A stretch of 64,000 bases of DNA from Halothermothrix sp. (GCA_016841825.1 JAENYK010000001.1:620001-684000), one strand, 5' to 3'. Shown: positions 27,372-38,052, numbered from the stretch's first letter. Numbers and translations: made by a program. The notes: generated from the letters alone by a model not told the origin.

Positions 27372-27555
27372 TATGGATATATTATAAATAATATTCGACA
27401 ATTTGTCCAGTACTTCGTTAAATCATTTGCGAAAACCATAAAAATAATCAATTTTCTGAACAAAATACCCAGGATCATTTTCCCCCTTTTAAAAGTCAAA
27501 AGCAAATTTTTCTGGTAGCATTTCAAAACGTCAACATTCTATTAATCTCCCAAAT

Positions 27556-27596
27556 AACAAAAAAGTAGAGGATCACCGACCCTCTACTTTTTTGTT
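27556..27596 (-). terminator. Terminator of the small exported protein
   Basis: AACAAAAAAGTAGAGG and its complement form a 16-bp stem with a short loop. It lies just downstream of the 27610 stop. The stem is A/T-tailed on both sides, so it may work in both directions. Confidence 0.8.
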
Positions 27597-27609
27597 AGCC
27601 TGCACCAAT

Positions 27610-27900
27610 TTAAAAACCATGACAAGTTACACTTGTACCTATATAAGTCCAGGTCTCATTAATCTTAGTCCCACACTCAATACAGATAGTACTATGTACT
27701 TCATGGGTAATATAATTCCGATCATATCCATTAGGCATATGGGTACAAGCTGTCCTATACGAATCTGTTACCCTAGTAGTTTGTTCCTCAAAGTCCATAC
27801 CTCCACAATTTGGACACCTGGCTGGTAGAGCAACTGCACTCGCACTAGTCAAAACCAGAACTCCCAACAAAATCATTGCCAAAAACATTTTTCTGGTCAT
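27610..27900 (-). CDS. Small exported Cys-rich protein, zinc-ribbon-like
   Basis: 96 residues. A signal peptide (residues 1-24, ...SASAVA) is followed by C29-P-N-C32 and, 40 residues later, C73-I-E-C76, the spacing of a zinc ribbon. Extra Cys lie at 52 and 93, with several His. Zinc ribbons are usually cytoplasmic, so an exported one is unusual; the Cys could instead form disulfides or bind metal or haem outside. AAGGAGG precedes the ATG and a strong terminator follows, so it is a single-gene unit. No function can be assigned. The 27901-28122 gap has an imperfect hairpin at 28029-28076 and nothing else I see. Confidence 0.7.
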   Translation of the reverse strand: MTRKMFLAMILLGVLVLTSASAVALPARCPNCGGMDFEEQTTRVTDSYRTACTHMPNGYDRNYITHEVHSTICIECGTKINETWTYIGTSVTCHGF

Positions 27901-28122
27901 CTTATACCTCCTTCTTTAATTTATATATATATTTCTATATTAATACACTTATTCCTGTTTATATATACTATTTATTTATATATTTTTCCACAAACAAATT
28001 TCTACGTACTATTGCCATCCAAAAGCCAAAAGGTCACTGGAAGATTATTATTTATCATCTCTCCCAGTAACCTTTCATTCGAAAATATACAATCGTCTCA
28101 CTTTTCGCACCTTTGACAACTA

Positions 28123-29112
28123 TTATTCCAATTGATCGATGATATCCATTGCAAAGACCGCAGGTGCACCTCCGGTATGAACAAACAATACCTTCTCACC
28201 AGCTTTAAACTGACCTTTATTGATCAAATCTATAAATCCCGCCAGTGCTTTCCCAGTATATACAGGTCCAACAATGATTCCTTCCGTTCTCGCTAACAGT
28301 TTCATCGCTTCTATCGCTATCTCACTTGGAACACCATACTCAGGTCCAAAATAATCATAATTTAAATTAATATCTGCAGGTTCAATGGATAGATTACTCT
28401 CCAACAACAGAGCGATCTCCTTGCCGATCTGTAAAATTTCAGGCTCAAAATCCTCATTGTCAGCCGCTATTCCAAAAATTTCAAAATTTCCTTCAAAGAG
28501 CTTCTTTCCAGCTAACAAACCGGCCTGTGTTCCCCCGGAACCAATAGGATGAACCACCCAATCAAAATTAATCCCCAGAGCCTTTGATTGATCAATTATC
28601 TCCTTCGCACAGCGAATATATCCCATCGCCCCCAGACCTGTAGAACCACCGGTGGGGATAACATACGGCTTCATTCCCTGCTCTTTTAACTCTTCAGCCT
28701 TTTGATACATAGCATCTCTGCGACTAAGAGGTCCATCTGGATCAACAACCACTATCTCTGCATCCAGAAGTCGATCTAGCAGCAGATTCCCCTGATACTC
28801 CTCAATCTCTTTTCCCTTCAATACCAGAATCGCCTTCATTCCTACCCTACAAGCAGCTGCGGCAGTCATTCTGGCATGGTTTGATTGAAGACCACCTTCT
28901 GTCAAGACCACATCACATCCCTGAGCTATGGCTTCTGCTAAAAGATATTCCAGTTTACGTGCTTTATTTCCTCCCAACGCCAACCCTGTATTATCATCAC
29001 GTTTGATATAGATCTCTGGTCCGCCCAATACTTCACTAAAACGCGGTAGTGGTTCAATTGGGGTAGGGGTTATAGTTAAAGATATTCTCGGTATCTGATC
29101 AAATTGTTTCAT
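28123..29112 (-). CDS. D-cysteine desulfhydrase / ACC deaminase-family protein
   Basis: 329 residues, fold-type II PLP enzyme. IKRDDNTGLALGGNKARKLEYLL holds the PLP lysine in the GGNKxRK motif. TEGGLQSNHARMTAAAA is the substrate loop, IPTGGSTGLGAMGY binds PLP phosphate, and VHTGGAPAVF is the C-terminal segment. DcyD turns D-cysteine into pyruvate, sulfide and ammonia; relatives deaminate ACC. The residues visible do not decide between them. AAAGGAGAG precedes the ATG. Single gene. Confidence 0.85.
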   Translation of the reverse strand: MKQFDQIPRISLTITPTPIEPLPRFSEVLGGPEIYIKRDDNTGLALGGNKARKLEYLLAEAIAQGCDVVLTEGGLQSNHARMTAAAACRVGMKAILVLKGKEIEEYQGNLLLDRLLDAEIVVVDPDGPLSRRDAMYQKAEELKEQGMKPYVIPTGGSTGLGAMGYIRCAKEIIDQSKALGINFDWVVHPIGSGGTQAGLLAGKKLFEGNFEIFGIAADNEDFEPEILQIGKEIALLLESNLSIEPADINLNYDYFGPEYGVPSEIAIEAMKLLARTEGIIVGPVYTGKALAGFIDLINKGQFKAGEKVLFVHTGGAPAVFAMDIIDQLE

Positions 29113-29355
29113 GTTTATCTCTCCTTTTAATTATCTATCTACTACATAAAATTCCACACACCCTGACCAAATACCTCTCTCATAAGTAATACCTCTTTAT
29201 ATAATAACTATTGAATAACCCAAACCCCAACTATATTAATCAAAAATAATCCCCTATCGGGCCGCCTTTTCCTTTCTTCAAAAACTTAAATATAAACTTC
29301 CTGTGCCGACCTTACAGATTAATTAGACTATTGGCAACTCTATACATCCCAAAAA

Positions 29356-29412
29356 TTATCCACAATCCGCAAAGTACACAAAATAAAACCCTCCGGGGTT
29401 TTCCCGAAGGGT
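29356..29412 (-). terminator. groESL terminator; one DnaA box beside it
   Basis: ACCCT-CGGG / CCCG-AGGGT hairpin (29388-29412), with TTTTATTTT on the minus strand, 19 bases after the groEL stop. A perfect TTATCCACA lies at 29356-29364. The rest of the 29113-29430 gap shows no gene or other structure. Confidence 0.7.
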
Positions 29413-29430
29413 CATTTATTAAACTCCAGA

Positions 29431-31065
<1,635 letters not shown>

Positions 31066-31130
31066 TTATGTCCCCTCCTTAGTAATCTATGTTGAATAAT
31101 GTTCACATTCTAAGTACCTTTACCTAAAAC

Positions 31131-31418
31131 CTACTGCACAATTGCTAAAACATCTTTTTCACTGATGATCAGATATTCTTCATCATCAAATTTTACTTCT
31201 GTACCAGCATATTTGGCAAAAATAACCCGGTCACCAGCTTTAACAACTGGAGTCACTTTAGTGCCATTATCCAATACGCGACCTTCACCCACTGCTATGA
31301 TTTCGCCTTCCATTGGCTTTTCTTTTACAGTGTCAGGTAAGAAAAGACCACCTTTTGTCTTCTCCTCACGTACAACTGGTTTAACTACCACTCTGTCACT
31401 TAAAGGTTTGATGTTCAT
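31131..31418 (-). CDS. groES: Co-chaperonin GroES
   Basis: 95 residues. [15 protein letters not shown], the mobile loop [18 protein letters not shown] and [24 protein letters not shown] are diagnostic. It caps GroEL. First gene of the heat-shock operon. GAAGGAGG precedes the ATG. Confidence 0.98.
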   Translation of the reverse strand: MNIKPLSDRVVVKPVVREEKTKGGLFLPDTVKEKPMEGEIIAVGEGRVLDNGTKVTPVVKAGDRVIFAKYAGTEVKFDDEEYLIISEKDVLAIVQ

Positions 31419-31545
31419 ATCACTACCTCCTTCATGTCTTTGATTTGTTTAATTGAAATATTTAAAATTTCCACATGTGGAAAATTTACTTTTTTTATAT
31501 TCCAAAATTATCTTTTTGCTAAGTAAATAATCTAATCTTTAGTTG

Positions 31546-31615
31546 TTAGCACTCACTTAAGTCGAGTGCTAACATTCACATCTCTAATGATACAAAATCA
31601 GTCATTTATTATCAA
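31546..31615 (-). promoter_or_regulatory. groESL promoter and CIRCE operator
   Basis: TTAGCACTC-N9-GAGTGCTAA at 31546-31572 is a perfect CIRCE element, the HrcA operator. Upstream on the minus strand, TTGATA (31615-31610), a 17-base spacer and TATCAT (31592-31587) form the promoter, with CIRCE just downstream of -10. HrcA itself is not in the window. The remainder of the 31573-31820 gap holds a small ATATTTCG/CGAAATAT hairpin near 31670. Confidence 0.95.
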
Positions 31616-31820
31616 GTTCTATTAATCACCCTTAGAGATTGTTATGATTATTAAGAGGCGATCTACTTAAAATATTTCGTATTTTCGAAATATATCTCGA
31701 TTTTTTATGACTTTTCACCAATTTCAAATTTTCGATAGCTATGTCCCACTAAATACTCCAGATTTTTAACCTAAAAATTCCAATTGTTTTTATTATACCC
31801 TCGCCAATTACTCTTATACC

Positions 31821-33167
31821 TTAAATATTAATGACTTCAATTGGAACTCTCAATTCATCTTCCAACAGACCAAAACTTCTCCCGGACAAATCATACCCCC
31901 AGGGGTCAAGGAATATCCCGGGCAGCATAATTACATCATATTCATGATCAGATAATTCTCTCCAGGTATCCAGAAAATCTTGTATCACCAACAGACCTCC
32001 GGCTATAATCGATCCCCCGAAAAATCTATTTTGAACCACCACCAGCGCAAATTCCACATCCGTCAACTCCTGGTGCAGCCTCTCCAGCATGATCTTTAAC
32101 ATTGGTTTAGCCAGAGTAGAGACCATCAACAAAACCTTTTTCGCCCGCCTGCGCTCGATCCCCCTCAAAACTTGACGATATAGTTCAGGGTTTAGATCAT
32201 AAGCAAAAACAACTCCCGATCGCTCTTCAGGGAGTTTGTTTATAGTCAATTTAATCTCTTGCCCACTACGAATTAAATCTATCTTCTGAATACCCCCATG
32301 AAGCAGTTTATAAAAAGCATCCACCCTGGAAAAGACTTCTATTCCATCTATTTTTTGAATCTCATCTCCAATAGTTAATCCACTAATCTGTGCTGGTGAA
32401 TTCTGAATAACACCCGTTACTCTCGCCCGCAGATCCGTTAAAAAAGCAGGTTCCATCAACAGAGGAGTTCTATATACTTTCCTGAGCCGTTCAACCCAGG
32501 TAACCAATTCTTCAGCCAGAGCGTTGGTAAAATGCAAATTTTCAGGAGCTCTTTTAGTAAAACCTGGCATAAAAATCCTGACACTTTCAGCTGAATACTT
32601 GTCCAAAAATTTCACTGTCTCCTCCATATCGTTCCAACCCACAATCCAGGGCATAGCCACGATACTTCCCTGATAAGAGATGCCTTTTTGTTTAAGCTTA
32701 GTAATGGCTGTACATACCACATCTCCCTTATCCCCCATCAAACACATCCTTCCTTTCGGTGTAGAACTATTCAAAGATATATATAATTCAATTCGACCTA
32801 GATCTTGTAGAAAATCCAACATCTCATCCGAAAGTAAGGTTCCATTGGTAGTAATTTGAACTGCTGTAGTGGGGAATTTATCCCTAATCATCCGCAAAAT
32901 TGTTCTGATCTCCGGATGCAAAAAAGGTTCACCCTCCATAATCCGGGTCACTGATTCACCAATAACAATCTTCTGAGTGGGATCAACAAATTCTAAAGTT
33001 GTCCTGATCTCCTCCAAATTACGATGACCAATACTATAAACTTTAACTCCCTGTGGATTTTGCGGATGACTACAGAATACACATTTTACATTACAGGCTG
33101 AGGTCAGCGGCAAGATATTATCCTGTTGAGCCGAAAAAAGAATCAATTGTTCCTGAGAATTACGCAC
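31821..33167 (-). CDS. Radical SAM protein with central PDZ and C-terminal DUF512-like domain
   Basis: 448 residues, GTG start at 33167 behind GGGAGTG. The N-terminal radical SAM core has C25-x3-C29-x2-C32 (SACNVKCVFCSHP) and GEPFLHPE for SAM binding. A PDZ-like module spans about 250-312 (VTGVIQNSPAQISGLTIGDEIQKIDG). The C-terminus (about 325-448) has VVVQNRFFGGSIIAGGLL and VIMLPGIFLDPWG, resembling DUF512. Known DUF512 proteins place PDZ first, then an Fe-S/radical SAM-like part, then DUF512, so this order is different. Function unknown. It lies downstream of tsaD but is separated from it by the DnaA-box cluster. Confidence 0.78.
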   Translation of the reverse strand: MRNSQEQLILFSAQQDNILPLTSACNVKCVFCSHPQNPQGVKVYSIGHRNLEEIRTTLEFVDPTQKIVIGESVTRIMEGEPFLHPEIRTILRMIRDKFPTTAVQITTNGTLLSDEMLDFLQDLGRIELYISLNSSTPKGRMCLMGDKGDVVCTAITKLKQKGISYQGSIVAMPWIVGWNDMEETVKFLDKYSAESVRIFMPGFTKRAPENLHFTNALAEELVTWVERLRKVYRTPLLMEPAFLTDLRARVTGVIQNSPAQISGLTIGDEIQKIDGIEVFSRVDAFYKLLHGGIQKIDLIRSGQEIKLTINKLPEERSGVVFAYDLNPELYRQVLRGIERRRAKKVLLMVSTLAKPMLKIMLERLHQELTDVEFALVVVQNRFFGGSIIAGGLLVIQDFLDTWRELSDHEYDVIMLPGIFLDPWGYDLSGRSFGLLEDELRVPIEVINI

Positions 33168-33188
33168 AAAAATTCACTCCCATCCACA

Positions 33189-33316
33189 TTTTCCACAATT
33201 CCTCTACAATCTTATCCAGTACTTTTCCACATTTTCTACCGGCAATTATCCTTGTACGAGAATAATTTACAAAAGTTATACACATTTATCCACAGAATTT
33301 GCTATACTTATCCACA
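33189..33316 (+). promoter_or_regulatory. DnaA-box cluster
   Basis: Two perfect boxes TTATCCACA (33286-33294, 33308-33316) and TTATACACA (33276-33284), plus near-matches TTTTCCACA (33189-33197, 33223-33231) and TTATCCAGT (33212-33220). All six are in the same orientation within 128 bases. The cluster fills the gap between tsaD and the radical SAM gene; the last box touches the tsaD stop. dnaA and dnaN are not in the window, so this looks like a DnaA-titration or regulatory site rather than a classical origin. Confidence 0.65.
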
Positions 33317-34327
33317 CTACAGATGTAAATTAGGAACAGCATTCAGCTCCAGACCACTTATTTCACCCCGCTGCAGCAGGAAATACCCCACTGATGCAAT
33401 CATCGCTCCATTATCTGTACATAAGATAGGTGGTGGGTAATGTAAACTGACGTTTAGTGATTCCAACTCCTTTTGCAACAACTCCCGCAGCCGACTATTA
33501 GCCGCCACTCCACCGGAAAGTATAACGCTTTTCACACCTTTGGTGTTAACCGCTTTGATCACTCTGGCAATTAAAATATCTGCTACTGTTCGTTGAAAAC
33601 TTGCAGCCAGATCGGCCATTGGCAGCTCTTCGCCTTTCTGCGTTAATTGATTTGCATAATTTAAAACTGCAGTTTTCAAACCACTAAAACTAAAATCATA
33701 GTGATCCTGGTCTAGCAAAGGTTTAGGAAAATCTATAGCAAACTCATTCCCTTTTCGGGCCAGTTTTTCAATTCGTGGTCCCCCAGGATAACCCAACTTT
33801 AACACTCTGGCAATCTTATCAAAAGCCTCCCCCGCTGCATCATCCCTGGTTCTCCCCAGAACCTCGTATTGACCAAGATCACTAAAATACAAAAGATCGG
33901 TATGTCCTCCCGAGACTGTCAAACAGATAACAGGCGGATTGATCTCATCCCCAGTCAAAAAATTAGCATAGATATGACCTGCCAGATGGTTAACCGGGAT
34001 CAATGGGATATTCAGTGTCAGAGCTATTGCTTTAGCAGCCGAGATACCCACCAGAAGACCACCTACCAGACCTGGCCCATAGGTAACAGCAACACCAGCC
34101 AGGGCAGACCAATCAATACCCGCCTTCTCCACAGCCTCTTTTAGTACAGGATTAATTAACTCTACATGCTTTCGGGAAGCAATCTCAGGCACAACACCGC
34201 CAAATTTCTGATGCCAATCAACCTGTGAAGCGATTACATTAGACAGAATCTCTCTGCCATTTTTCACTACTGCTGCAGATGTTTCATCACAACTGCTTTC
34301 TATCCCCAGAATATATATTTCCTTCAT
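33317..34327 (-). CDS. tsaD: tRNA N6-threonylcarbamoyladenosine transferase subunit TsaD
   Basis: 336 residues, the Kae1/Gcp family. ILGIESSCDETSAAVV, the metal-binding HVELINP and HLAGHIYANF segments, TVSGGHTDLLY and KSVILSGGVAANSRLR are all present. With TsaB and TsaE it transfers the threonylcarbamoyl group to A37 of ANN-decoding tRNAs. It is the last gene of the tsaE-tsaB-rimI-tsaD run. A hairpin at the end of rimI may reduce read-through into it. Confidence 0.96.
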   Translation of the reverse strand: MKEIYILGIESSCDETSAAVVKNGREILSNVIASQVDWHQKFGGVVPEIASRKHVELINPVLKEAVEKAGIDWSALAGVAVTYGPGLVGGLLVGISAAKAIALTLNIPLIPVNHLAGHIYANFLTGDEINPPVICLTVSGGHTDLLYFSDLGQYEVLGRTRDDAAGEAFDKIARVLKLGYPGGPRIEKLARKGNEFAIDFPKPLLDQDHYDFSFSGLKTAVLNYANQLTQKGEELPMADLAASFQRTVADILIARVIKAVNTKGVKSVILSGGVAANSRLRELLQKELESLNVSLHYPPPILCTDNGAMIASVGYFLLQRGEISGLELNAVPNLHL

Positions 34328-34389
34328 CTAGCAGAACCCCTTTCTTATGTTTTCATTAGATGTATCAGGTACACTGTATACGATTAAAA

Positions 34390-34416
34390 AGCAGGATTTT
34401 TCATTCCAATCCTGCT
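34390..34416 (-). terminator. Hairpin at the end of rimI
   Basis: AGCAGGA/TCCTGCT stem with five T on the minus strand. It overlaps the last codons and stop of rimI. It could attenuate transcription into tsaD, 73 bases downstream. Confidence 0.6.
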
Positions 34417-34874
34417 CCATCCAATATTTTCCACATTATTAATGCATCTTCACCATTATCCTGATAATATTCTGGTCGAAATCCAACAGCTTTAAAACCT
34501 AACTGGTTATAAAGATTTTGAGCGGGAAGATTGGTAACGCGAACTTCCAGGGTTACCCCCATGACCTTTCTAAGTTTTGCCTGTTCAAAAAGTGAATTAA
34601 TTAATAATTTCCCAATCCCCATTCTTCTAGCCGAAGGTTTGACCGCAATATTGGTAATATGAGCTTCATCGACAATAAACCATGTCCCAAGATAACCTAC
34701 TATCCCCTCGTCTGCTCTGGCTACCAAATAATAAGCATATCGGTTATTACCATCTAACTCACTCTCAAAGGCATTTTTTGACCACGGATTGGAGAAAGAA
34801 GCTTCTTCAATCTCCATTACCTGTTCGATATCCTCATTTTGCATCAGGTCGATTGTAATCTCCAAACACCCCAC
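34401..34874 (-). CDS. rimI: Ribosomal-protein-alanine N-acetyltransferase RimI-like
   Basis: 157 residues. VMEIEEASFSNPWSKNAFESEL, the acetyl-CoA loop VKPSARRMGIGKLLINSL and VRVTNLPAQNLYNQLGF match RimI. RimI acetylates the N-terminus of ribosomal protein S18; the tsa-gene context is its usual one. The GTG at 34874 directly follows the tsaB stop. An ATG at 34844 would remove part of beta1, so the GTG is preferred. Confidence 0.9.
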   Translation of the reverse strand: MGCLEITIDLMQNEDIEQVMEIEEASFSNPWSKNAFESELDGNNRYAYYLVARADEGIVGYLGTWFIVDEAHITNIAVKPSARRMGIGKLLINSLFEQAKLRKVMGVTLEVRVTNLPAQNLYNQLGFKAVGFRPEYYQDNGEDALIMWKILDGAGLE

Positions 34875-35582
34875 CTACTTTCCGTGTTTTTGCGCCCAGT
34901 TAATCTCTGCCTGGGATGGTTTCAGGTAATTGGGAGTCAACCCGAAGAGGTCATCTGCTTCGTCTTCAATCAATTTCTTAGCCCCCAATTCTGCCACTAC
35001 CCCACCTCTGGGCATCCAGAGGGCAGCAGGAGGAATAATCACTCTTGAACCCAATTTATCCCATAATATTTGACTATATTTCTCAATAGCATCACCCAGA
35101 AAATATACTGGCTCCACTAGATTCTGTAGATTATCCATTAACTCATCAATACTGCATCCCAGATCCTCAGTTATCCGACTAATTCCTTCTCGTCCACCTC
35201 TAAACCCCCCAGTATATACCCGACGGTTTCGGGCATCAAAAATAGGATAAATCAGTTCGGGAACCAGTGCCAGATTATACGCAGTCACCTCTATTGTTGA
35301 TACTCCCTTAATCGGCTTGTCAGTCATCTGTGCTAACGTTTTAGCAGTAGTGACACCGATTCTGGTTCCAGTGAACGATCCAGGACCTAAAGTAACTGCA
35401 AACCCATCTAAATCCTGAACCTGTAAGTCAACAGACTGTAACAGTTCCGCCAGCAGTGGCATCAAACGTTCAGAATGTGTCCGTTCCAGGGCCAGATTAC
35501 TTTCACCAATCAAACCTCTCTCACTATCAAATATACCCAATCCACCAACTTTGGTAGACGTGTCAATTCCTAATACTAACAA
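34875..35582 (-). CDS. tsaB: t6A biosynthesis subunit TsaB
   Basis: 235 residues. LVLGIDTSTKVGGLGIFD, SERLMPLLAELLQSV and VTLGPGSFTGTRIGVTTAKTLA are the ASKHA-type motifs of TsaB. It is the inactive partner that holds TsaD. TTG start at 35582 behind GAGGAG, overlapping tsaE by 20 bases. Confidence 0.93.
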   Translation of the reverse strand: MLVLGIDTSTKVGGLGIFDSERGLIGESNLALERTHSERLMPLLAELLQSVDLQVQDLDGFAVTLGPGSFTGTRIGVTTAKTLAQMTDKPIKGVSTIEVTAYNLALVPELIYPIFDARNRRVYTGGFRGGREGISRITEDLGCSIDELMDNLQNLVEPVYFLGDAIEKYSQILWDKLGSRVIIPPAALWMPRGGVVAELGAKKLIEDEADDLFGLTPNYLKPSQAEINWAQKHGK

Positions 35583-36030
35583 AATTTTTCATCTCCTCAT
35601 ATAAAGATACATATTCTTCTCCCCTGGTCACAAGTTGAATTCGCCGCTGAGTATTCTGACCACTTAACTCAATCTTTATATAAGCAGATGGTAAGTAATC
35701 TCCAGCCCTTTCTGGCCACTCTATTAATACCACCCGATCATCAAAATACTCCTCAAAACCGATATCCAGGAGTTCATCTGGATCATCTAATCTATAGAGA
35801 TCAAAATGAGCCACTGACAATCTTCCAAAATATTCATTGACCAGCGTAAAGGTGGGACTTGTTACATATTCATTAATTCCTAAGCCTTTCAAAATTCCAC
35901 CAGCCAAACAGGTTTTCCCGGCTCCCAGATCTCCATATAGTAAAATTACCATTCCCGGCTGTAAAATATTACCTAAAACATTCCCAAAATGTAACGTCTC
36001 CTCCGGAGAATTCGTCGTATATTCAAGCAT
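35563..36030 (-). CDS. tsaE: t6A biosynthesis ATPase TsaE
   Basis: 155 residues from the ATG at 36030 (GGGGGCAG upstream); the frame extends five codons to a TTG. Walker A is LYGDLGAGKTCLAGG, and SPTFTLVNEYFG and HFDLYRLDDPDELLDIGFEEYF follow. It hydrolyses ATP to recycle TsaBD. First gene of the t6A operon. The 36031-36238 gap is the divergent promoter region with the plus-strand DUF2007 gene. Confidence 0.93.
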   Translation of the reverse strand: MLEYTTNSPEETLHFGNVLGNILQPGMVILLYGDLGAGKTCLAGGILKGLGINEYVTSPTFTLVNEYFGRLSVAHFDLYRLDDPDELLDIGFEEYFDDRVVLIEWPERAGDYLPSAYIKIELSGQNTQRRIQLVTRGEEYVSLYEEMKNFVSIRN

Positions 36031-36238
36031 AATCTCTGCCCCCAATTCCGATTACCCAGGTTCCTTTGATAATCATTAAGACCATAATTCTAACCGCATT
36101 GACTTTAACTTAGTTTTTCCAGATATGGCTAATCAGATTATAATATATTTTACCACCTACGTCAACAAAGTTATTCTAGCAAGCAGGATTTTTCCATTAT
36201 ATGTAGAATACATATAATAAAGAAAGGAGGTGCTTTTT

Positions 36239-36502
36239 ATGGGATGTCTGGAAGAAGAACGCCAGTGGATCTGTATCCATACCTCTGATTCGCTTTTTGA
36301 AGCCAATCTGCTAAGATCCTTTTTAGAGAATCGGGGAATTGAAGTAACTGTTTGTGCTTCTTCTAGTGAATTACACGATTATATGCATAAAAAGACTGAA
36401 CAAATTCGCATATTCATACCTTTTGCAGATCTGGAGCAAGGCAAACGATACACACGACGTTTGATGCGTATTCGCAAAGTTAAAAATGAATTTGAACCAT
36501 AA
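36239..36502 (+). CDS. DUF2007 putative signal-transducing protein
   Basis: 87 residues from the ATG at 36239, after AAAGGAGG; the in-frame GTG at 36230 overlaps that site. WICIHTSDSLFEANLLRSFLENRGIEV is the DUF2007 strand-helix-strand, followed by FIPFADLEQGKRYTRRL. The small ACT/PII-like fold is of unknown function. Transcribed away from tsaE, convergent with the NAGPA-domain gene, with a shared terminator over its stop. Confidence 0.8.
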   Translation: MGCLEEERQWICIHTSDSLFEANLLRSFLENRGIEVTVCASSSELHDYMHKKTEQIRIFIPFADLEQGKRYTRRLMRIRKVKNEFEP

Positions 36503-36537
36503 AAAGGTTCCACTCAACAATCCAGTGGAACCTTTTT
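36501..36537. terminator. Bidirectional terminator
   Basis: A 14-bp stem AAAAAGGTTCCACT/AGTGGAACCTTTTT with a 9-base loop. It begins in the stop codon of the DUF2007 gene and ends 4 bases before the convergent gene's stop. T/A tails on both sides. Confidence 0.88.
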
Positions 36538-36540
36538 AGA

Positions 36541-38052
36541 TTAATCCTTCACTCGTTTAGAAGAAACCTGGTCTAATTTTAAAATTAACCCATTGTGCAC
36601 ACCAATCTCACCTACTGAAGGCGTATTCAAAATCTTATCTCTCACTATCAGTGTAGAAGATTTACCACCATCCAGATTCATCGCCTGAATAGAACCCAGA
36701 GAGAGCATAAGATCAGCCAATTCCTGTAAAGTCATGCCAATACTGTGCTCCGCTCTACCATCTACTGTTACCATCAAAAGTCGATTGTCCGCAGTAATCC
36801 CCAGAGCAGAACGCGGCGCTCTACCATAAAGGATATCGGGTAAAAACTTCTCTTCCTGACCGGTTATCTTTATCTTTCCATCTTCCACTAATCTCGGACC
36901 CCCACCGATTGCCTGAATAACTCCTTCGTGTAACCAATCTGGATTCAGGCTCACAATAGATTGAACACGGTCACCTATCTTCACATTCTCCAGAAATTCT
37001 CTGGCAATTCCGTGAGCAGAGACCACAAAACCATCAGGGGGTATCACACTATTCCCCTGTTGATTTATCTCAATCACCCGATTATGTTGAACCACAACCT
37101 CCAGACCCCACTGGTTGGAGTTAGTAGTTCGCCCAAAAGGCGGAGTATATAAAATTAATTCATCACTGTAACGAGGTCGATTAATCCCTGATACCGGACG
37201 TCTTTCAAAGAAATTGACCACTATATCTCCTTTAAAAGAGACTCTATCCATCCTCATTCGCCTATCGGCATCAATCCCCCAGGCAGTTCGATCCAGAATA
37301 GGTGCACTAACTAACTGCCCATCTTGAATCAATAACCCCAGAGGTAATCCATCAGAACCAAAATAACCTCCATTTATACCAGCAAAAGCGTCTTCCTGTT
37401 CAACCAGATCACTAATTTTATTAAAGCCAACAAGACTACCTTTTCGAAAAGTAGTTCTCAGACTTAGGTTGGTACTAGGATAATCCGAACCAATCTCTTC
37501 CAGAATCTTTCTACCTTCTGCAAAAGGATTGATCTCTATTTCAAGAGCATGAATGTGTACTGGACCATCGTTAGTACCACTTCTGATATAATGATAGGTA
37601 ACTCCGTCAGCTAATGTGGATGTTTGCCTTTTAGTAAATTTGCGCTGAATAATCATCGTCAAAGTATTGGTCTCTTCATTCCAGGTCAGATCATACCATG
37701 ATCCTGCATATTTCAATTCAGCGACAATTCTCAATCCATCACGATATTGAAAGTATCTTACCTGACGTAACAGAGAATCCTGATAATCCTCCTGTTTAAA
37801 CTGGGTCAGAAACCAACCACCCTGTACATCAATAACAAATCTCGTAGGATTTTGCATAGTAACATCTGTATAATCAATCTCCTGACTAAACCGCATATCA
37901 ATCTTTATTAATTCTCTTTCCAGAGATACATCTAGTTTTTCCAGCATAGGAAGATTCAAAATCGGTACAGCAGAATCAGCCAGGGCCAGCCCCGACAAAG
38001 AAAGAAGAATTAGCAGACAATTTACAATTAGTAGAATGTATTTTTTTATCAT
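36541..38052 (-). CDS. Exported AMIN + phosphodiester glycosidase (NAGPA) domain protein
   Basis: 503 residues. A signal peptide (1-25, ending GLALA) is followed by an AMIN-like domain (about 35-135, with PTRFVIDVQGGWF) that usually binds peptidoglycan or directs periplasmic localisation. The C-terminal half is the NAGPA/phosphodiester glycosidase domain: AFAGINGGYFGSDGLPLG, RAPRSALGITADNRLLMVTVDGR and MNLDGGKSSTLIV. Related proteins hydrolyse phosphodiester-linked sugars of wall polymers. It probably acts in wall or exopolysaccharide turnover. Ribosome site GAGGTGAAT is rather far from the ATG. Confidence 0.85.
   Translation of the reverse strand: MIKKYILLIVNCLLILLSLSGLALADSAVPILNLPMLEKLDVSLERELIKIDMRFSQEIDYTDVTMQNPTRFVIDVQGGWFLTQFKQEDYQDSLLRQVRYFQYRDGLRIVAELKYAGSWYDLTWNEETNTLTMIIQRKFTKRQTSTLADGVTYHYIRSGTNDGPVHIHALEIEINPFAEGRKILEEIGSDYPSTNLSLRTTFRKGSLVGFNKISDLVEQEDAFAGINGGYFGSDGLPLGLLIQDGQLVSAPILDRTAWGIDADRRMRMDRVSFKGDIVVNFFERRPVSGINRPRYSDELILYTPPFGRTTNSNQWGLEVVVQHNRVIEINQQGNSVIPPDGFVVSAHGIAREFLENVKIGDRVQSIVSLNPDWLHEGVIQAIGGGPRLVEDGKIKITGQEEKFLPDILYGRAPRSALGITADNRLLMVTVDGRAEHSIGMTLQELADLMLSLGSIQAMNLDGGKSSTLIVRDKILNTPSVGEIGVHNGLILKLDQVSSKRVKD

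Noticed and set aside
29356-29364. Perfect DnaA box TTATCCACA after groEL
   Set aside because: Single box without neighbours; expected by chance in a window of this size. Not evidence for an origin.
33053-33440. Plus-strand frames across the DnaA-box region
   Set aside because: Start inside the radical SAM gene and run through tsaD; no ribosome site, composition explained by the box sequences.
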